Shown piece by piece: positions 1 to 8,553 of a stretch of 64,000 nt of DNA. The translations under genes and the position numbers were made by a program. A model generated the notes under the pieces. That model searched no databases. It worked only from the letters and a program-made list of their open reading frames with translations, and was not told the origin of the DNA. How positions within the stretch are numbered: the stretch's first letter is position 1; every line of letters starts with the position of its first letter. The DNA is from Acidipila sp. EB88 (GTDB lineage: Bacteria; Acidobacteriota; Terriglobia; Terriglobales; Acidobacteriaceae): contig NZ_QWEV01000005.1 of assembly GCF_003858395.1 (NCBI RefSeq), positions 3,038,001 through 3,102,000 of the forward strand, written 5' to 3'.

Positions 1-221
1 TGCAGACTCGCCTCGCTTTCGTATCGATCCCAGAGCACACCGCAACGAAGGGAACGGATACCGAGCTCTGCAAACAATGCGAGGTCCTGCTCGCGCCCGC
101 GATGCCCGGACAACGCCGCTTGATCAAAGTAATGATCGCCGACCCGGTTCAACGTGTACTCTGCACCGCCCCATACTTCCAGGGGCTTGAGGGTCGGTGT
201 ACCTGCCAGCGCGCTCGGCAC
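1..221 (-). CDS. GH1-like / dTDP-4-dehydrorhamnose reductase-like chimera (N-terminal fragment)
   Basis: The minus strand opens a reading frame with a GTG at 221, five bases after the glf stop, and runs off the window edge. The readable N-terminus contains LEVWGGAEYTLNRVGD, then HYFDQ, then DLALFAELGIRSLRCGVLWDRYE. I recognise this as the start of the roughly 700-residue proteins that join a glycosyl-hydrolase-family-1-like (beta/alpha) barrel to an RmlD-type sugar-nucleotide reductase domain and often sit beside glf. Only about 73 residues are present, so the RmlD half is not seen and is inferred. Position and spacing put it in one operon with glf and the glycosyltransferase, so a role in making a surface sugar is likely. 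No ATG is available in this frame near the start; GTG 221 is the best candidate. Confidence 0.6.
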   Translation of the reverse strand, partial: MPSALAGTPTLKPLEVWGGAEYTLNRVGDHYFDQAALSGHRGREQDLALFAELGIRSLRCGVLWDRYESEASL

Positions 222-225
222 CCCG

Positions 226-1428
226 CTAGGCCGCTCTGCCCGCGCCCGGAGGCGACGGCAGATCGCTCTCCGCGATCGCTGATTCGGTCCCAACCGAGGT
301 CACATTGCGCGACATCGCGAAGGACCCTACCTCGTCAAACCGATCCTGAATCTTGGCAAACAACGCGAGTGCCTGCGCGACGACCTGGTCCATGTTGTAG
401 TACTTGTAGGTCGCCAGCCTTCCGGCGAAGTGCACGTTTGGGAGTGCCTCGGCGAGTGCTTTGTACTGCGCGTACATGTGCGCATTTTGTGGTTGAGGCA
501 CTGGATAGTACGGATCCCCTTCGCTGGTCGGGTATTCATACACGATGCTGGTTTTATTGTGTTCCTGGCCGGTGAGGTACTTGAACTCCGTAACCCGGGT
601 GTAGGCATGCTCATTCGGATAGTTCACGACGGCCGCCGGCTGAAAGGTTTTGCAGTCGTGTGTCTGGTGTTCGAAGCGCAATGACCGGTAGGGAAGACGG
701 CCGTAACAATAATCAAAATACTCGTCGATAGGGCCGGTGAAGATGAGGGTTCGGAATGAGATCTCTTCCTGGATGTCGGAGTAGTTAGTGTTGAGCATTA
801 CGTGGATGTTTGGGTGATCCAGCATGCGCTCAAACATGCGCGTGTAGCCGTGCAGGGGCATTGACTGATACTGATCTGTGAAGTAACGATCATCCCGATT
901 GCTGCGGATCGGCACACGTGCTGTGACTGAGGCGTCCAACTCGGACGGGTCGAGGCCCCATTGCTTTCTCGTGTAGTTGCGAAAGAACTTGGTGTAAAGT
1001 TCCCGGCCCACGCGGCTGACCACGACATCTTCCGAGGTCACGATTGCCCCGCGTGGCTCGGCGACCGACGCAAGAAATGCCTCGACGTCATTGCACGTGA
1101 GGTTCATGCCGTAGAGCTGGTTCAGCGTGTCTACGTTGATAGGCATCGGCACAAGCTTTCCGTCGACACTTGCCTGCACGCGGTGCTCGTAGGGCCGCCA
1201 CGCGGTGAACCTGGAGAGATAGTCGAACACCTTTGCTGCGTTGGTATGGAAGATATGGGGTCCGTACTTGTGAACCAGGAGGCCATCCTCGTTGTAGTAG
1301 TCGTAAGCATTGCCAGCGATATGCGGACGCTTCTCAAGGATAAGAACGCGAGCATCCAGCTGTGTAGCAAGCCGCTCAGCGAGAACGCTCCCGGCAAATC
1401 CCGCCCCTACTATTGCGAAGTCAAACAT
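226..1428 (-). CDS. glf: UDP-galactopyranose mutase
   Basis: A 400-residue flavoenzyme that interconverts UDP-galactopyranose and UDP-galactofuranose, the donor for galactofuranose-containing surface glycans; it acts in the cytoplasm. The N-terminus has the FAD-binding Rossmann signature (AIVGAGFAGSVLAERLA, about residues 5-21) followed by the family block HIAGNAYDYYNEDG and KYGPHIFHTN. The C-terminal half carries the TGPIDEYFDYCYG and YPNEHAYTRVTEFK blocks and a closing LATYKYYNMDQVVAQAL, all typical of Glf. Length is normal for the family. It lies 24 bases downstream of the glycosyltransferase at 1453 and 5 bases ahead of the next gene, so a three-gene operon is likely. The last 25 or so residues are not conserved-looking and resemble a low-complexity tail. 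Confidence 0.95.
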   Translation of the reverse strand: MFDFAIVGAGFAGSVLAERLATQLDARVLILEKRPHIAGNAYDYYNEDGLLVHKYGPHIFHTNAAKVFDYLSRFTAWRPYEHRVQASVDGKLVPMPINVDTLNQLYGMNLTCNDVEAFLASVAEPRGAIVTSEDVVVSRVGRELYTKFFRNYTRKQWGLDPSELDASVTARVPIRSNRDDRYFTDQYQSMPLHGYTRMFERMLDHPNIHVMLNTNYSDIQEEISFRTLIFTGPIDEYFDYCYGRLPYRSLRFEHQTHDCKTFQPAAVVNYPNEHAYTRVTEFKYLTGQEHNKTSIVYEYPTSEGDPYYPVPQPQNAHMYAQYKALAEALPNVHFAGRLATYKYYNMDQVVAQALALFAKIQDRFDEVGSFAMSRNVTSVGTESAIAESDLPSPPGAGRAA

Positions 1429-1452
1429 CGGCCAGCCTCCTGTTGTAATTTC

Positions 1453-2577
1453 TTAGTTGTTCTTTGCTGCTATGTTCGAGACTTCATTCCACATCTCGGC
1501 GAACGTGCGATCCCATGAAGTGTGGCTTAGGAAATCATCCACGTCTGACAGCCAGCCTTCGCGTGGCCGGTCGAGTGCATGCTGGATCGCGGTGCAGAAC
1601 TCTTCTGCCGTGCCCGCGATGTGCGATAGCCCCAGTCTTCCGTATGGCTCCACCACATCGCGGATCGGGGTGGAGATGACGGGCTTTCCCGCTGCAAGAT
1701 ACTCGGGCGTTTTGGTGGGGCTGATAAAACGCGTCGAGGCATTCTGCGCGAAGGGCAACATGGCGACGTCCCAGTGTGCCAGATACGTGGGTAACTCTTT
1801 GTATGATTTCTGGCCGAGGTAGTGAATGTTGGACGCCTGTGGCAAAGAGTCGTGTCGTATTTTGACAACCGGCCCGATCAGAACGAAATGCCACGCGCTG
1901 TTGCAAGCGGCGATGCTTTGCAGCAACTCGCAATCAAGCCTTTCATCGAGCACACCGAAGAACCCGATGCGAGGATGAGGGATCTCCTGTTGATCCACGG
2001 CATCCGCAAGGTCGGAGCGGGCCGCTGCAAAATGTGGAACGTCCACACTGCTGGGGAACAGGTGTACGTTGCGATGGCGGTTGCGCTTCTCATCGAACAG
2101 GCTCCTGCCACCCGTGAACACCACATCCGCAGCCTTGAAAAGTCGTTCCTCCTGCTCAAGCAGTTGTGGAGGAGCCCCTTGAAACGCGGCGAGCTGGTCC
2201 ATGCAGTCATACACCCGAACGCGGGCTTGCAGATGGTCGGTGAAAAGCAGCGCCATCGGCGTGTAGTACCAGAGGATGAGGTGCTCTGTTGAGCGGCTGC
2301 TCAGCCAGGCATCCAGCAGCGCTCTCTGCGCGTCCATCTGTTGTGCTGCACTGTAGCTCGATGGCAGGAGGGGCGTGATCACCTCCACACCGTCGGCGGG
2401 GCATTCGCGGCGCAACGAGGCTTCGCCTTCATCCACCAGGATGGGTTCTTCTACGTAAAAAATGTCGGCGTGAGCAGCTGCTCGACTCAGAAGATGTTGC
2501 GGACGTTGATATACGAAGTTCCAGCGTAGATGGGAAAAGCAAAGAATTGTGGGACGAATCTTTGTGCGACCTTCCAT
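1453..2577 (-). CDS. GT4-type glycosyltransferase (TuaH-like)
   Basis: A predicted cytoplasmic glycosyltransferase of 374 residues. It opens with RPTILCFSHLRWNFVYQRPQHLLSRAA, the start shared by TuaH-like glycosyltransferases that are commonly found next to glf. The C-terminal nucleotide-sugar-binding half has RFISPTKTPEYLAAGKPVISTPI, the conserved GT-B segment in which the Glu of PEYLAAGKP binds the donor. The ATG at 2577 is preferred over an in-frame codon at 2655, because the extra 26 residues are unlike the family and AGAAAGAG lies just upstream of 2577. Its neighbour glf makes UDP-galactofuranose, so it could transfer galactofuranose, but the sequence does not show the acceptor or donor. 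Confidence 0.85.
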   Translation of the reverse strand: MEGRTKIRPTILCFSHLRWNFVYQRPQHLLSRAAAHADIFYVEEPILVDEGEASLRRECPADGVEVITPLLPSSYSAAQQMDAQRALLDAWLSSRSTEHLILWYYTPMALLFTDHLQARVRVYDCMDQLAAFQGAPPQLLEQEERLFKAADVVFTGGRSLFDEKRNRHRNVHLFPSSVDVPHFAAARSDLADAVDQQEIPHPRIGFFGVLDERLDCELLQSIAACNSAWHFVLIGPVVKIRHDSLPQASNIHYLGQKSYKELPTYLAHWDVAMLPFAQNASTRFISPTKTPEYLAAGKPVISTPIRDVVEPYGRLGLSHIAGTAEEFCTAIQHALDRPREGWLSDVDDFLSHTSWDRTFAEMWNEVSNIAAKNN

Positions 2578-3201
2578 ACTCTTTCTAAGTCTCTCTGGCT
2601 TCTTGACGGTACACAGCCTCGGGTGTTGGATGCAAGGTTTCATGCAACAAGCCACCTTGATCTAACAAAATGAATACGAATTACACAAAGCGGAACTCAG
2701 TCGAGCATGTCCCTGCTGAGTTCTGCCTTGGAATAGTGCTGATAAAGATGCTGCGCAAGCCTGAATACGTGATACAGAGAAGCCTCGCCGCGGTGCTTAC
2801 ACGATGCACGTTACTGTACAGCGGAGACTGGCAGCCTGACACGCAATGCCGCCTTGGCGACGCGCTGGTAACAAAAGCCTAGAGCGTTATCTATGCCGTG
2901 CGGGTCGATAAGTGGCGCAGCTGTTACGAGTAAGAGCGCCCGTGCACACCTTGCACGTGGTCGGGATTCGAACATGTAACCCATGTCTTCGCGGCACAGC
3001 TTCATGGAGCGTTTGGAAGCTGCTGAAGGGGCACTTTCGGCTCACCCACCCGAAGATGACCAGGTTGAGTATCGAATCAACAGCGTTGAAGAGATCGCAA
3101 GTCGAGCGGCCTTTAGGCTGTCAGGATTCTCAGGGGGAGCGATCACGCCAGGCAGCGGAGTCTTGCCTTCCTGCGAGAAGTTGACAGTAGGAGTGGAAGC
3201 A
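2578..3201. other. Intergenic stretch without a supported gene
   Basis: About 620 bases between the glycosyltransferase start and the hairpins that follow the ferritin-like gene. Open frames here lack ribosome-binding sites and do not resemble any family I know. The promoter of the minus-strand glycan operon must lie in its left part. A short stretch near 2963-2975 (GGGATTCGAAC) resembles the T-arm of a tRNA read on the minus strand, but no T-stem or cloverleaf can be built around it. Confidence 0.5.
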
Positions 3202-3264
3202 TTCCTGATGCACCATCAGGAAACAATCTCCGTAAAGGAGGGCGTCGCTTTGATGGCGACGCCC
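3202..3264 (-). terminator. Tandem hairpins downstream of the ferritin-like gene
   Basis: Two perfect 9-bp stem-loops lie side by side just after the stop codon at 3274. The first seen from the gene pairs 3240-3248 with 3256-3264 (GGGCGTCGC/GCGACGCCC). The second pairs 3202-3210 with 3214-3222 (TTCCTGATG/CATCAGGAA). Neither is followed by a long T-run on the minus strand, so termination may be imperfect or the hairpins may protect the 3' end. Confidence 0.55.
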
Positions 3265-3273
3265 TTGATTCTG

Positions 3274-3783
3274 CTAGGCAACTACAGCTTCGGAATTCGT
3301 CCGCTGCGCAATCTTGTTCAGCAACTCGTTGGAGTGCTTCTCTTCTTCCAGGGTCTTCTGGAGGGCTGCCGCATGCTCAGTCAGGCCGAGCGTTGTGGCC
3401 CATGCCGTGGCCGCACCATACGATGCGATCTCGTAATGCTCGATCTTCTGGGCGGTTGCAAGCAGGCCAGCGTCACGTACCGGGCCCTCGCTTGATTCCC
3501 GCGTAATATTAACGCCCGACCCGATCAGGGCCGTAATGATTGGATCCTTCAGGTCATCCGCATCGCCATTGAGGTCTGCAATCAGGCGCTCAAGCCGTTC
3601 TGCCTGCACTTGGGTCTCCTGCTTGTGGGACTGAAACGCCTGCTTCAATTGCTCGTCCTGCGCATGCTTGATCATGCTCTCAAGCCCCGCAACAGTCTGG
3701 TTCTCGGTCGATAGCAGATAGCGAAGCTGTCCGGTGTAGAGCGCTCGCAAATTGTCGTAATCGTTCGGTGTAATCAAGCCCAT
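3274..3783 (-). CDS. DUF892 (YciE-type) ferritin-like protein
   Basis: A 169-residue all-helical protein of the DUF892/YciE family, ferritin-like four-helix proteins associated with stress responses; the biochemical role is not established. Family features visible are the opening LRALYTGQLRYLLSTENQ, the acidic helix around TQVQAERLERLIADLNG (residues 58-74), the block QKIEHYEIASYGAATAWA (113-130) and LEEEKHSNELL near the C-terminus. The Glu and His residues in these helices are the usual metal-ligand candidates. The ATG at 3783 has GAGG eight bases upstream. The frame remains open a further 222 codons, but that extension is Cys/Pro/Arg-rich and is judged spurious. It is divergent from the phosphatase gene at 4232 and probably monocistronic. 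Confidence 0.85.
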   Translation of the reverse strand: MGLITPNDYDNLRALYTGQLRYLLSTENQTVAGLESMIKHAQDEQLKQAFQSHKQETQVQAERLERLIADLNGDADDLKDPIITALIGSGVNITRESSEGPVRDAGLLATAQKIEHYEIASYGAATAWATTLGLTEHAAALQKTLEEEKHSNELLNKIAQRTNSEAVVA

Positions 3784-4231
3784 GTGAAACCTCGGGGAAG
3801 CGATATTAGTTGCACTGAATAGGACGTGTTGGAAACCGCTGCTGTTGGCTCGACGCAGAGGCGAGCATTGATGGCATGCTGCGTACGTTTCGATGTTGCG
3901 CGACAAGGAACAGGATGGGTCAGTGCACAATCCGCAGAAATCCAGAACCGATGCACGATCGCCTTCCTGGGGGTCCTGTGAAAAGCAAAGCGCATCGTCC
4001 AAGGTCCGACCTGGCTGCGATCCCGCAACTTTCGCTTCAGAGCACACTGGTTTGCTGTGCCGCATGTGCACCGGCGAGATGTCCCGCGCGGCGGCGGCGT
4101 GCGCCGGGAGCCGCTGCATCCTGCAAATGTGCTCGGCAGCAGGAGGCGCAGGACTTTGCGGCATGGGCGAGCCCACCCCTGCTGTACACTCACCGCTGAC
4201 TGGGTGCTTGCAGCCTTGCAGGCAGTGAGGG
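3784..4231. other. Divergent promoter region, no gene seen
   Basis: About 450 bases between two divergent genes. It contains overlapping open frames on both strands, none with a credible start or family resemblance. Promoters of the ferritin-like gene and the phosphatase gene should lie here. A possible -10 element for the rightward gene is TACACT near 4186, but no convincing -35 partner is visible. Confidence 0.4.
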
Positions 4232-6406
4232 ATGTTCACGATGTGGAATCGGCTGGGGCGATTCGAGAGCGCTCTGTTTGAGCGACTGCACCGTCCGCGA
4301 CTCGTAGGCCGGGTAGAGCGAGGTAGCTTCTGGCTGTTGCTTTTGGCAGCCATCCTGTTCGCGGGCAGCCTGTTGCCCGGTGCGTTCGGCGGCTTCTGCT
4401 CCGGTCTGGAGCAGCTTTCCCTTGTGCTGCTCGTGATCCTGTTCGCCATCCTTGGCTATCGCTGGCTGGTACATCGACTCCTGTGGACCGTGCGAAACCG
4501 GTTGATTGTGACGTGCCTGCTGATGGGCCTCGCCCCGGTGGTGATGTTCGGAACGCTGGCCGCCATAGCCGCCTACTTGTTCTCCGGCCAGTTTGCGACC
4601 AGCCTGGCCATCGTCGCGCTTGACCAGAGCCTGGTACGGGTCAGAAACACAGGCGATGCCTTTGCGGTACCGATCACGCATACTCTCAAGCAGAATCCGC
4701 AGGCACATGCCATTACCATTCCGCTGTTTGAAGAATCCTCACTTTCCGTCGCCGAGCAGAAGGGCTTCGCCCTGAGCGCCTGGTGCAACGGCCATCCCTT
4801 GCTGCTGCGCACCGAGGAGGCGGGCGCTAACCTGCGGCAGCAGAAGCAACAGCAGGCCTGGTTTAATGCACCACTCGGACACAGCGCCCTGCCTGCATGG
4901 CTGCATGCAGGGTTCAAAGGCGTGGTCAAGGATGACGATCGGCTTTTTCTCCGCACCGTGACAGAAATGGAGGCGGACGGAAATGACGTCATAGTCGTGG
5001 CAAGCCTGCCGGTCGATCAGTCGACGCTGAACGACGTGGCGACCGGCTTGGGAACCGTGAAGGTTTCGCCTAGCTTCAATACGCAGATAGACGAGCCGGA
5101 GCCGTCGCGTTCCGCGCAGCGGCCGGCGGCACATGCAAAGTCAGAAATGAGCTTCAACAGCCTGCAGGGCGGCACGCTGGTGCCGGCATCACGCTTTTTT
5201 GACACCCGCGTCTTTTTCACCGCTCCCACGCACTTTGTGAACTGGCGCGATGGCGCGCAGGTTCCAGCGCTGATCGGCGTCATCTCGCGGCCCACTCTGC
5301 TCTATCAGCGACTCTTCGCCAGCTCTGTGCGGCTCGGCGTGATTGTGCGCGATGCACTGATTGGCATCGCGCTCTTCTTCCTGCTGATGGAGATGCTGGC
5401 TTTTCTGATGGCTGTGCGCCTGAGTCGCTCCATCACCAGTTCCATCGCTGGACTCTACGGCGCCACGATGCAGATCGATCGCGGCAATCTTGCGCACCGC
5501 ATCCACGTGGAACGCCGTGACCAGCTTGCCGCGCTTTCTACCTCGTTCAACACTATGGCCGGCTCTATCGAACACCTGCTTGGCCAACAGCGTGAAAAAG
5601 AGCGCATCCAAAGCGAACTTGCGATTGCGCAGGAGGTACAGAACAACCTGTTTCCGCATGCGCCCATCGCGTTGCACGGTTTTGAGGTGCATGGCGTGTG
5701 CAAACCCGCACGCAGTGTCAGTGGGGACTACTACGACTTCATCGTGGGCGAAGAAGGTGTGTTGTGCCTTGCACTGGGCGACATCAGCGGCAAGGGAATC
5801 TCGGCCGCGCTTCTGATGGCCTCGCTGCATTCGGCGGTGCGTGCGTACCGCTTCGCCGGCGAAACCCTGGACGACACGCTGCAGCCGTGCGAGGACGCGG
5901 TCCCCGACCCGCAAGCCGCCTCTGACTCCGCATCTACCTTTGCGTCGCCGGGCAAACTGCTGGCCCTGCTGAACCGGCATCTGTACTCGAGCACCCAGCC
6001 GGAGAAGTACGCGACGCTTTTCGTTGCGGTGTATGACAGCAGCACGCGAAGGCTGGTGTACTCGAATGGGGGGCAGCTGCCACCGCTGGTGCTCTGCGCC
6101 GATGGTTCGGTGAAACGGCTGGACTGCGGCGGCTCTGTGGTTGGGCTGCTTGACGGCATGAGTTACGAAGAAGCCACCATCACGCTCGACCCAGGAGACC
6201 TGCTCGTGGCTTACTCCGATGGAGTCACTGAGCCGGAAAACGAGTTCGGTGAGTTCGGCGAGGATCGCCTGCTGGCCATCATTCGGCAGCACCAGAATCA
6301 GCCACTGGGCACGATCTCCAGCCAGACCATGCGGGCGCTGCACAGTTGGATTGGTACGGCAGAGCAGCCAGATGACATCACCCTGGTGCTGGCGCGGCAA
6401 CTCTGA
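4232..6406 (+). CDS. Membrane-bound PP2C/SpoIIE-type serine phosphatase with HAMP domain
   Basis: A 724-residue sensor phosphatase of the RsbU type, which dephosphorylates anti-anti-sigma-factor proteins in partner-switching systems. Three hydrophobic segments occur near residues 32-52, 62-78 and 88-113. A large extracytoplasmic part of about 250 residues follows, then another membrane segment near 370-395 and a HAMP linker near 395-450 (SITSSIAGLYGATMQIDRGNLAHR). The SpoIIE catalytic domain occupies about 480-724, with metal-binding blocks SGDYYDF, LALGDISGKG, YSDGVTEPEN and the terminal PDDITLVLAR. The input signal is unknown and no anti-sigma or STAS partner lies nearby. ATG 4232 overlaps the purine-rich TGAGGGA; the ATG at 4241 has better spacing and could be the real start. 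Confidence 0.88.
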   Translation: MFTMWNRLGRFESALFERLHRPRLVGRVERGSFWLLLLAAILFAGSLLPGAFGGFCSGLEQLSLVLLVILFAILGYRWLVHRLLWTVRNRLIVTCLLMGLAPVVMFGTLAAIAAYLFSGQFATSLAIVALDQSLVRVRNTGDAFAVPITHTLKQNPQAHAITIPLFEESSLSVAEQKGFALSAWCNGHPLLLRTEEAGANLRQQKQQQAWFNAPLGHSALPAWLHAGFKGVVKDDDRLFLRTVTEMEADGNDVIVVASLPVDQSTLNDVATGLGTVKVSPSFNTQIDEPEPSRSAQRPAAHAKSEMSFNSLQGGTLVPASRFFDTRVFFTAPTHFVNWRDGAQVPALIGVISRPTLLYQRLFASSVRLGVIVRDALIGIALFFLLMEMLAFLMAVRLSRSITSSIAGLYGATMQIDRGNLAHRIHVERRDQLAALSTSFNTMAGSIEHLLGQQREKERIQSELAIAQEVQNNLFPHAPIALHGFEVHGVCKPARSVSGDYYDFIVGEEGVLCLALGDISGKGISAALLMASLHSAVRAYRFAGETLDDTLQPCEDAVPDPQAASDSASTFASPGKLLALLNRHLYSSTQPEKYATLFVAVYDSSTRRLVYSNGGQLPPLVLCADGSVKRLDCGGSVVGLLDGMSYEEATITLDPGDLLVAYSDGVTEPENEFGEFGEDRLLAIIRQHQNQPLGTISSQTMRALHSWIGTAEQPDDITLVLARQL

Positions 6407-6473
6407 CACACCAGCCTGCCTTGCCATCTCGTCGAATGCGCCCGCGCTCAATGCTTAGACAGCATAGACCCGG

Positions 6474-7199
6474 ATGGCGCATTCTGGAGACATGTCAGGC
6501 ATGCTTGCACGTTTCCACAGACGCCGCCAAACTGTCGCAACCTCGACCTTGTTGCTGTTCGCTGCGCTCACAGCAGGTGCTTGCGCAGCCAGGCTGCACG
6601 CACAAAGTGCAGAGCCCCCGGGGCACGCGACCAGCACCCCTTACTCCGGCGATCTGTCTATCTTTGAGTACAAGGACCGCGACCAGAAGCTACAGATCCA
6701 ACATGTCTTTGACCTGCTTGGCATGCATCCCGGTACGTCCATTGCCGACATCGGCGCGGGTTCCGGGTGGCTCACGGTACGTGCTGCAGCGCGTGTCGCG
6801 CCCGGCGGCACTGTCTTTGCTGAAGACATCAACCCGGTAGCCATTCACGCGATCACCGACAGGGCTTCCCGCGAAAAGCTCCCGAACATCACGGCTGTGC
6901 TTGGCGCAGCAGACGACCCGATGCTGCCCCCGAAAAGCGTGGACGTGGTCGTGATGCTCAAGGTCTATCACGAGATCGCGCACACGGAGTTGCTGCTGCA
7001 GCATCTCAAGCCTGCGCTGCGGCCCGGCGCGCGCATCGGCATCATTGACCGCAATGGCGACGGCAGCGACCACGGCCTCAACGAGGACATTGTTGTGAAG
7101 GAGATGCGCGCAGCCGGTTTTCACCGCGTCGGCCGCTACGATTTCACCAAGGCGGATGGCCAGGATTACTTCCTGATCTTCAAGCAGGACGGGCAGTAG
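6474..7199 (+). CDS. Exported class I SAM-dependent methyltransferase
   Basis: A protein of about 240 residues combining an N-terminal export signal (RR near residues 16-18, then a hydrophobic stretch TSTLLLFAALTAGACA) with a Rossmann-type methyltransferase domain. The AdoMet-binding motif I is IADIGAGSGWLTVRAA (about 90-105). The acidic end of strand 2 is FAEDINPVAI, and motif-IV-like VDVVVMLKVYHEI is near 160. Such Acidobacteria/Proteobacteria proteins are usually annotated only as exported methyltransferases; the substrate is unknown. Start choice is uncertain: ATG 6474 gives the longest form, ATG 6492 and 6501 would shorten the n-region, and GGAG at 6486-6489 fits 6501 best. It lies 68 bases after the phosphatase gene in the same direction, possibly co-transcribed. 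Confidence 0.75.
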   Translation: MAHSGDMSGMLARFHRRRQTVATSTLLLFAALTAGACAARLHAQSAEPPGHATSTPYSGDLSIFEYKDRDQKLQIQHVFDLLGMHPGTSIADIGAGSGWLTVRAAARVAPGGTVFAEDINPVAIHAITDRASREKLPNITAVLGAADDPMLPPKSVDVVVMLKVYHEIAHTELLLQHLKPALRPGARIGIIDRNGDGSDHGLNEDIVVKEMRAAGFHRVGRYDFTKADGQDYFLIFKQDGQ

Positions 7200-7232
7200 C
7201 GGCGCGCTGCTCGCACCGCCCGGCGACGCCGC

Positions 7233-8519
7233 TCACGCAAGCGTTGCGGGTGCGTCGGCAGAGGCCTCTGCAATCGTGGTGGCCACGCCTGTTTCGGTGG
7301 CGCGATCATGGAAGGTTGCCCAGAACAGCGCCAGCACCGTCGCCGAGCAGCCTGCGGCGACCAGCCAGATGCTGCGCCACGCATGCACGCCGCCCGACAT
7401 TGCATAGTGATCGACTACGGCTCCCGACAGGTACGAGCCGATCAGCATTCCGGCTCCGTAGGTAATCTGCGTCATCAGGCCCTGGGCTGCTGTGCGCACC
7501 ACGAGCGGCGCCTTGCGGTCGATGTAAATCTGCCCGGTCACAAAGAAAAAGTCATAGCAGATGCCGTGCAGCAGGATGCCGATCCACAACAGGCTCATCC
7601 CGCTGCCGTTGTTTCCAAACGCAAACAGCACGTATCGAAGTGCCCACGCTGCCATACCGCTCAGCAGCATGCCCTTGACGCCGAATCGGCGAAAGAACCA
7701 GGGGATGAGCAGCATGCAGCCAAGCTCGGAAAACTGCCCGCCTGTCATTTTGCCGGCGGCATTGTGCACGCCTGCTTCATGCAGGAAGAGGTTGGTGAAC
7801 GCGTAATAAAACTGCAGGGGAATGCAGATCAGCAGGGAGGCCGCGGTGAACACCACGAACGAGCGGTCGCGGAACAATGCGAGCACCTCGGGCGCAAACA
7901 TCCGGCGCAGGCCCGCTTCGCCGGTGCCGAGTGGCGGGGTGTGGGGCAGCGTCAGGCAGTACACGGCCATGACAATCGAGGCGCCGGCAGCGATGCGCAA
8001 AGGAGCCGCCGTCGCTTCCAGCGCCAGCCTGCCTACCAGCAGTCCTGCCACGATCCAGCCAACGGTGCCGAAGACACGGAGCGGGGCGAACTCCACGCCG
8101 GGGTCACGCATCTGCCGAAAGGCCAGCGTGTTGGTCAGCGCGAGGGTCGGCATGTAGCAACAGGCATACAGCAGCACCAGGGCATACACCGGCATAAAGC
8201 CGTGCGCGGCGGAGGCGAACCACAGGAGCACGGCGCCTAACAAGTGCAACACTGCGAGCAATCTTTCCGTGGCAAACAGGCGGTCTGCCAGGCTGCCGGC
8301 AATCAGCGGCGCCACCAGCGCACCGATCGCCGTGGAACCAGCTACCAGCGCGATCTCGGTACCGGAAAAATGAAGCGTGGAGCCCAACCAGGTACCGACC
8401 GTGACATACCACGCGCCCCAGATGAAGTACTCCCCAAACAGCATGGCGGCAAGGCGAATCCTGATGTTGGTGGAACGGGCTGGAGGGGAGAAGACGCGTG
8501 ACCCGGAAGCAGAATGCAT
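7233..8519 (-). CDS. MFS transporter, nucleoside:H+ symporter (NupG) family
   Basis: A 428-residue, 12-helix inner-membrane transporter. The N-terminus RLAAMLFGEYFIWGAWYVTVGTWLG is characteristic of the nucleoside:proton symporter branch of the MFS. Loop 2-3 carries AGSLADRLFATERLLA, and the second half has GMLIGSYLSGAVVDHYA. By family it would import nucleosides, but several Acidobacteria and Bacteroidetes members sit in sugar or sugar-acid clusters, so the substrate is open. It follows the ACS-type transporter by 34 bases on the same strand and shares its operon with the GntR regulator at 9968-10699. Two different MFS permeases after one regulator is unusual and suggests a shared or sequential substrate. 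Confidence 0.85.
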   Translation of the reverse strand: MHSASGSRVFSPPARSTNIRIRLAAMLFGEYFIWGAWYVTVGTWLGSTLHFSGTEIALVAGSTAIGALVAPLIAGSLADRLFATERLLAVLHLLGAVLLWFASAAHGFMPVYALVLLYACCYMPTLALTNTLAFRQMRDPGVEFAPLRVFGTVGWIVAGLLVGRLALEATAAPLRIAAGASIVMAVYCLTLPHTPPLGTGEAGLRRMFAPEVLALFRDRSFVVFTAASLLICIPLQFYYAFTNLFLHEAGVHNAAGKMTGGQFSELGCMLLIPWFFRRFGVKGMLLSGMAAWALRYVLFAFGNNGSGMSLLWIGILLHGICYDFFFVTGQIYIDRKAPLVVRTAAQGLMTQITYGAGMLIGSYLSGAVVDHYAMSGGVHAWRSIWLVAAGCSATVLALFWATFHDRATETGVATTIAEASADAPATLA

Positions 8520-8553
8520 GGCACCCCATTCTGCTTGGCTCCGGGCGCTACCG

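Noticed and set aside
2955..3000. tRNA-like T-loop sequence (GGGATTCGAAC, minus-strand sense)
   Set aside because: The bases flanking the loop do not pair into a T-stem and no anticodon or acceptor stem can be built.
3784..4449. In-frame N-terminal extension of the DUF892 gene with CxxC-like pairs
   Set aside because: It has no start site of quality, crosses a divergent gene, and its composition is typical of non-coding frames; the ATG at 3783 with GAGG is preferred.
5189..6451. 420-codon minus-strand frame
   Set aside because: Antisense shadow of the SpoIIE phosphatase; no recognisable motifs and no ribosome-binding site.
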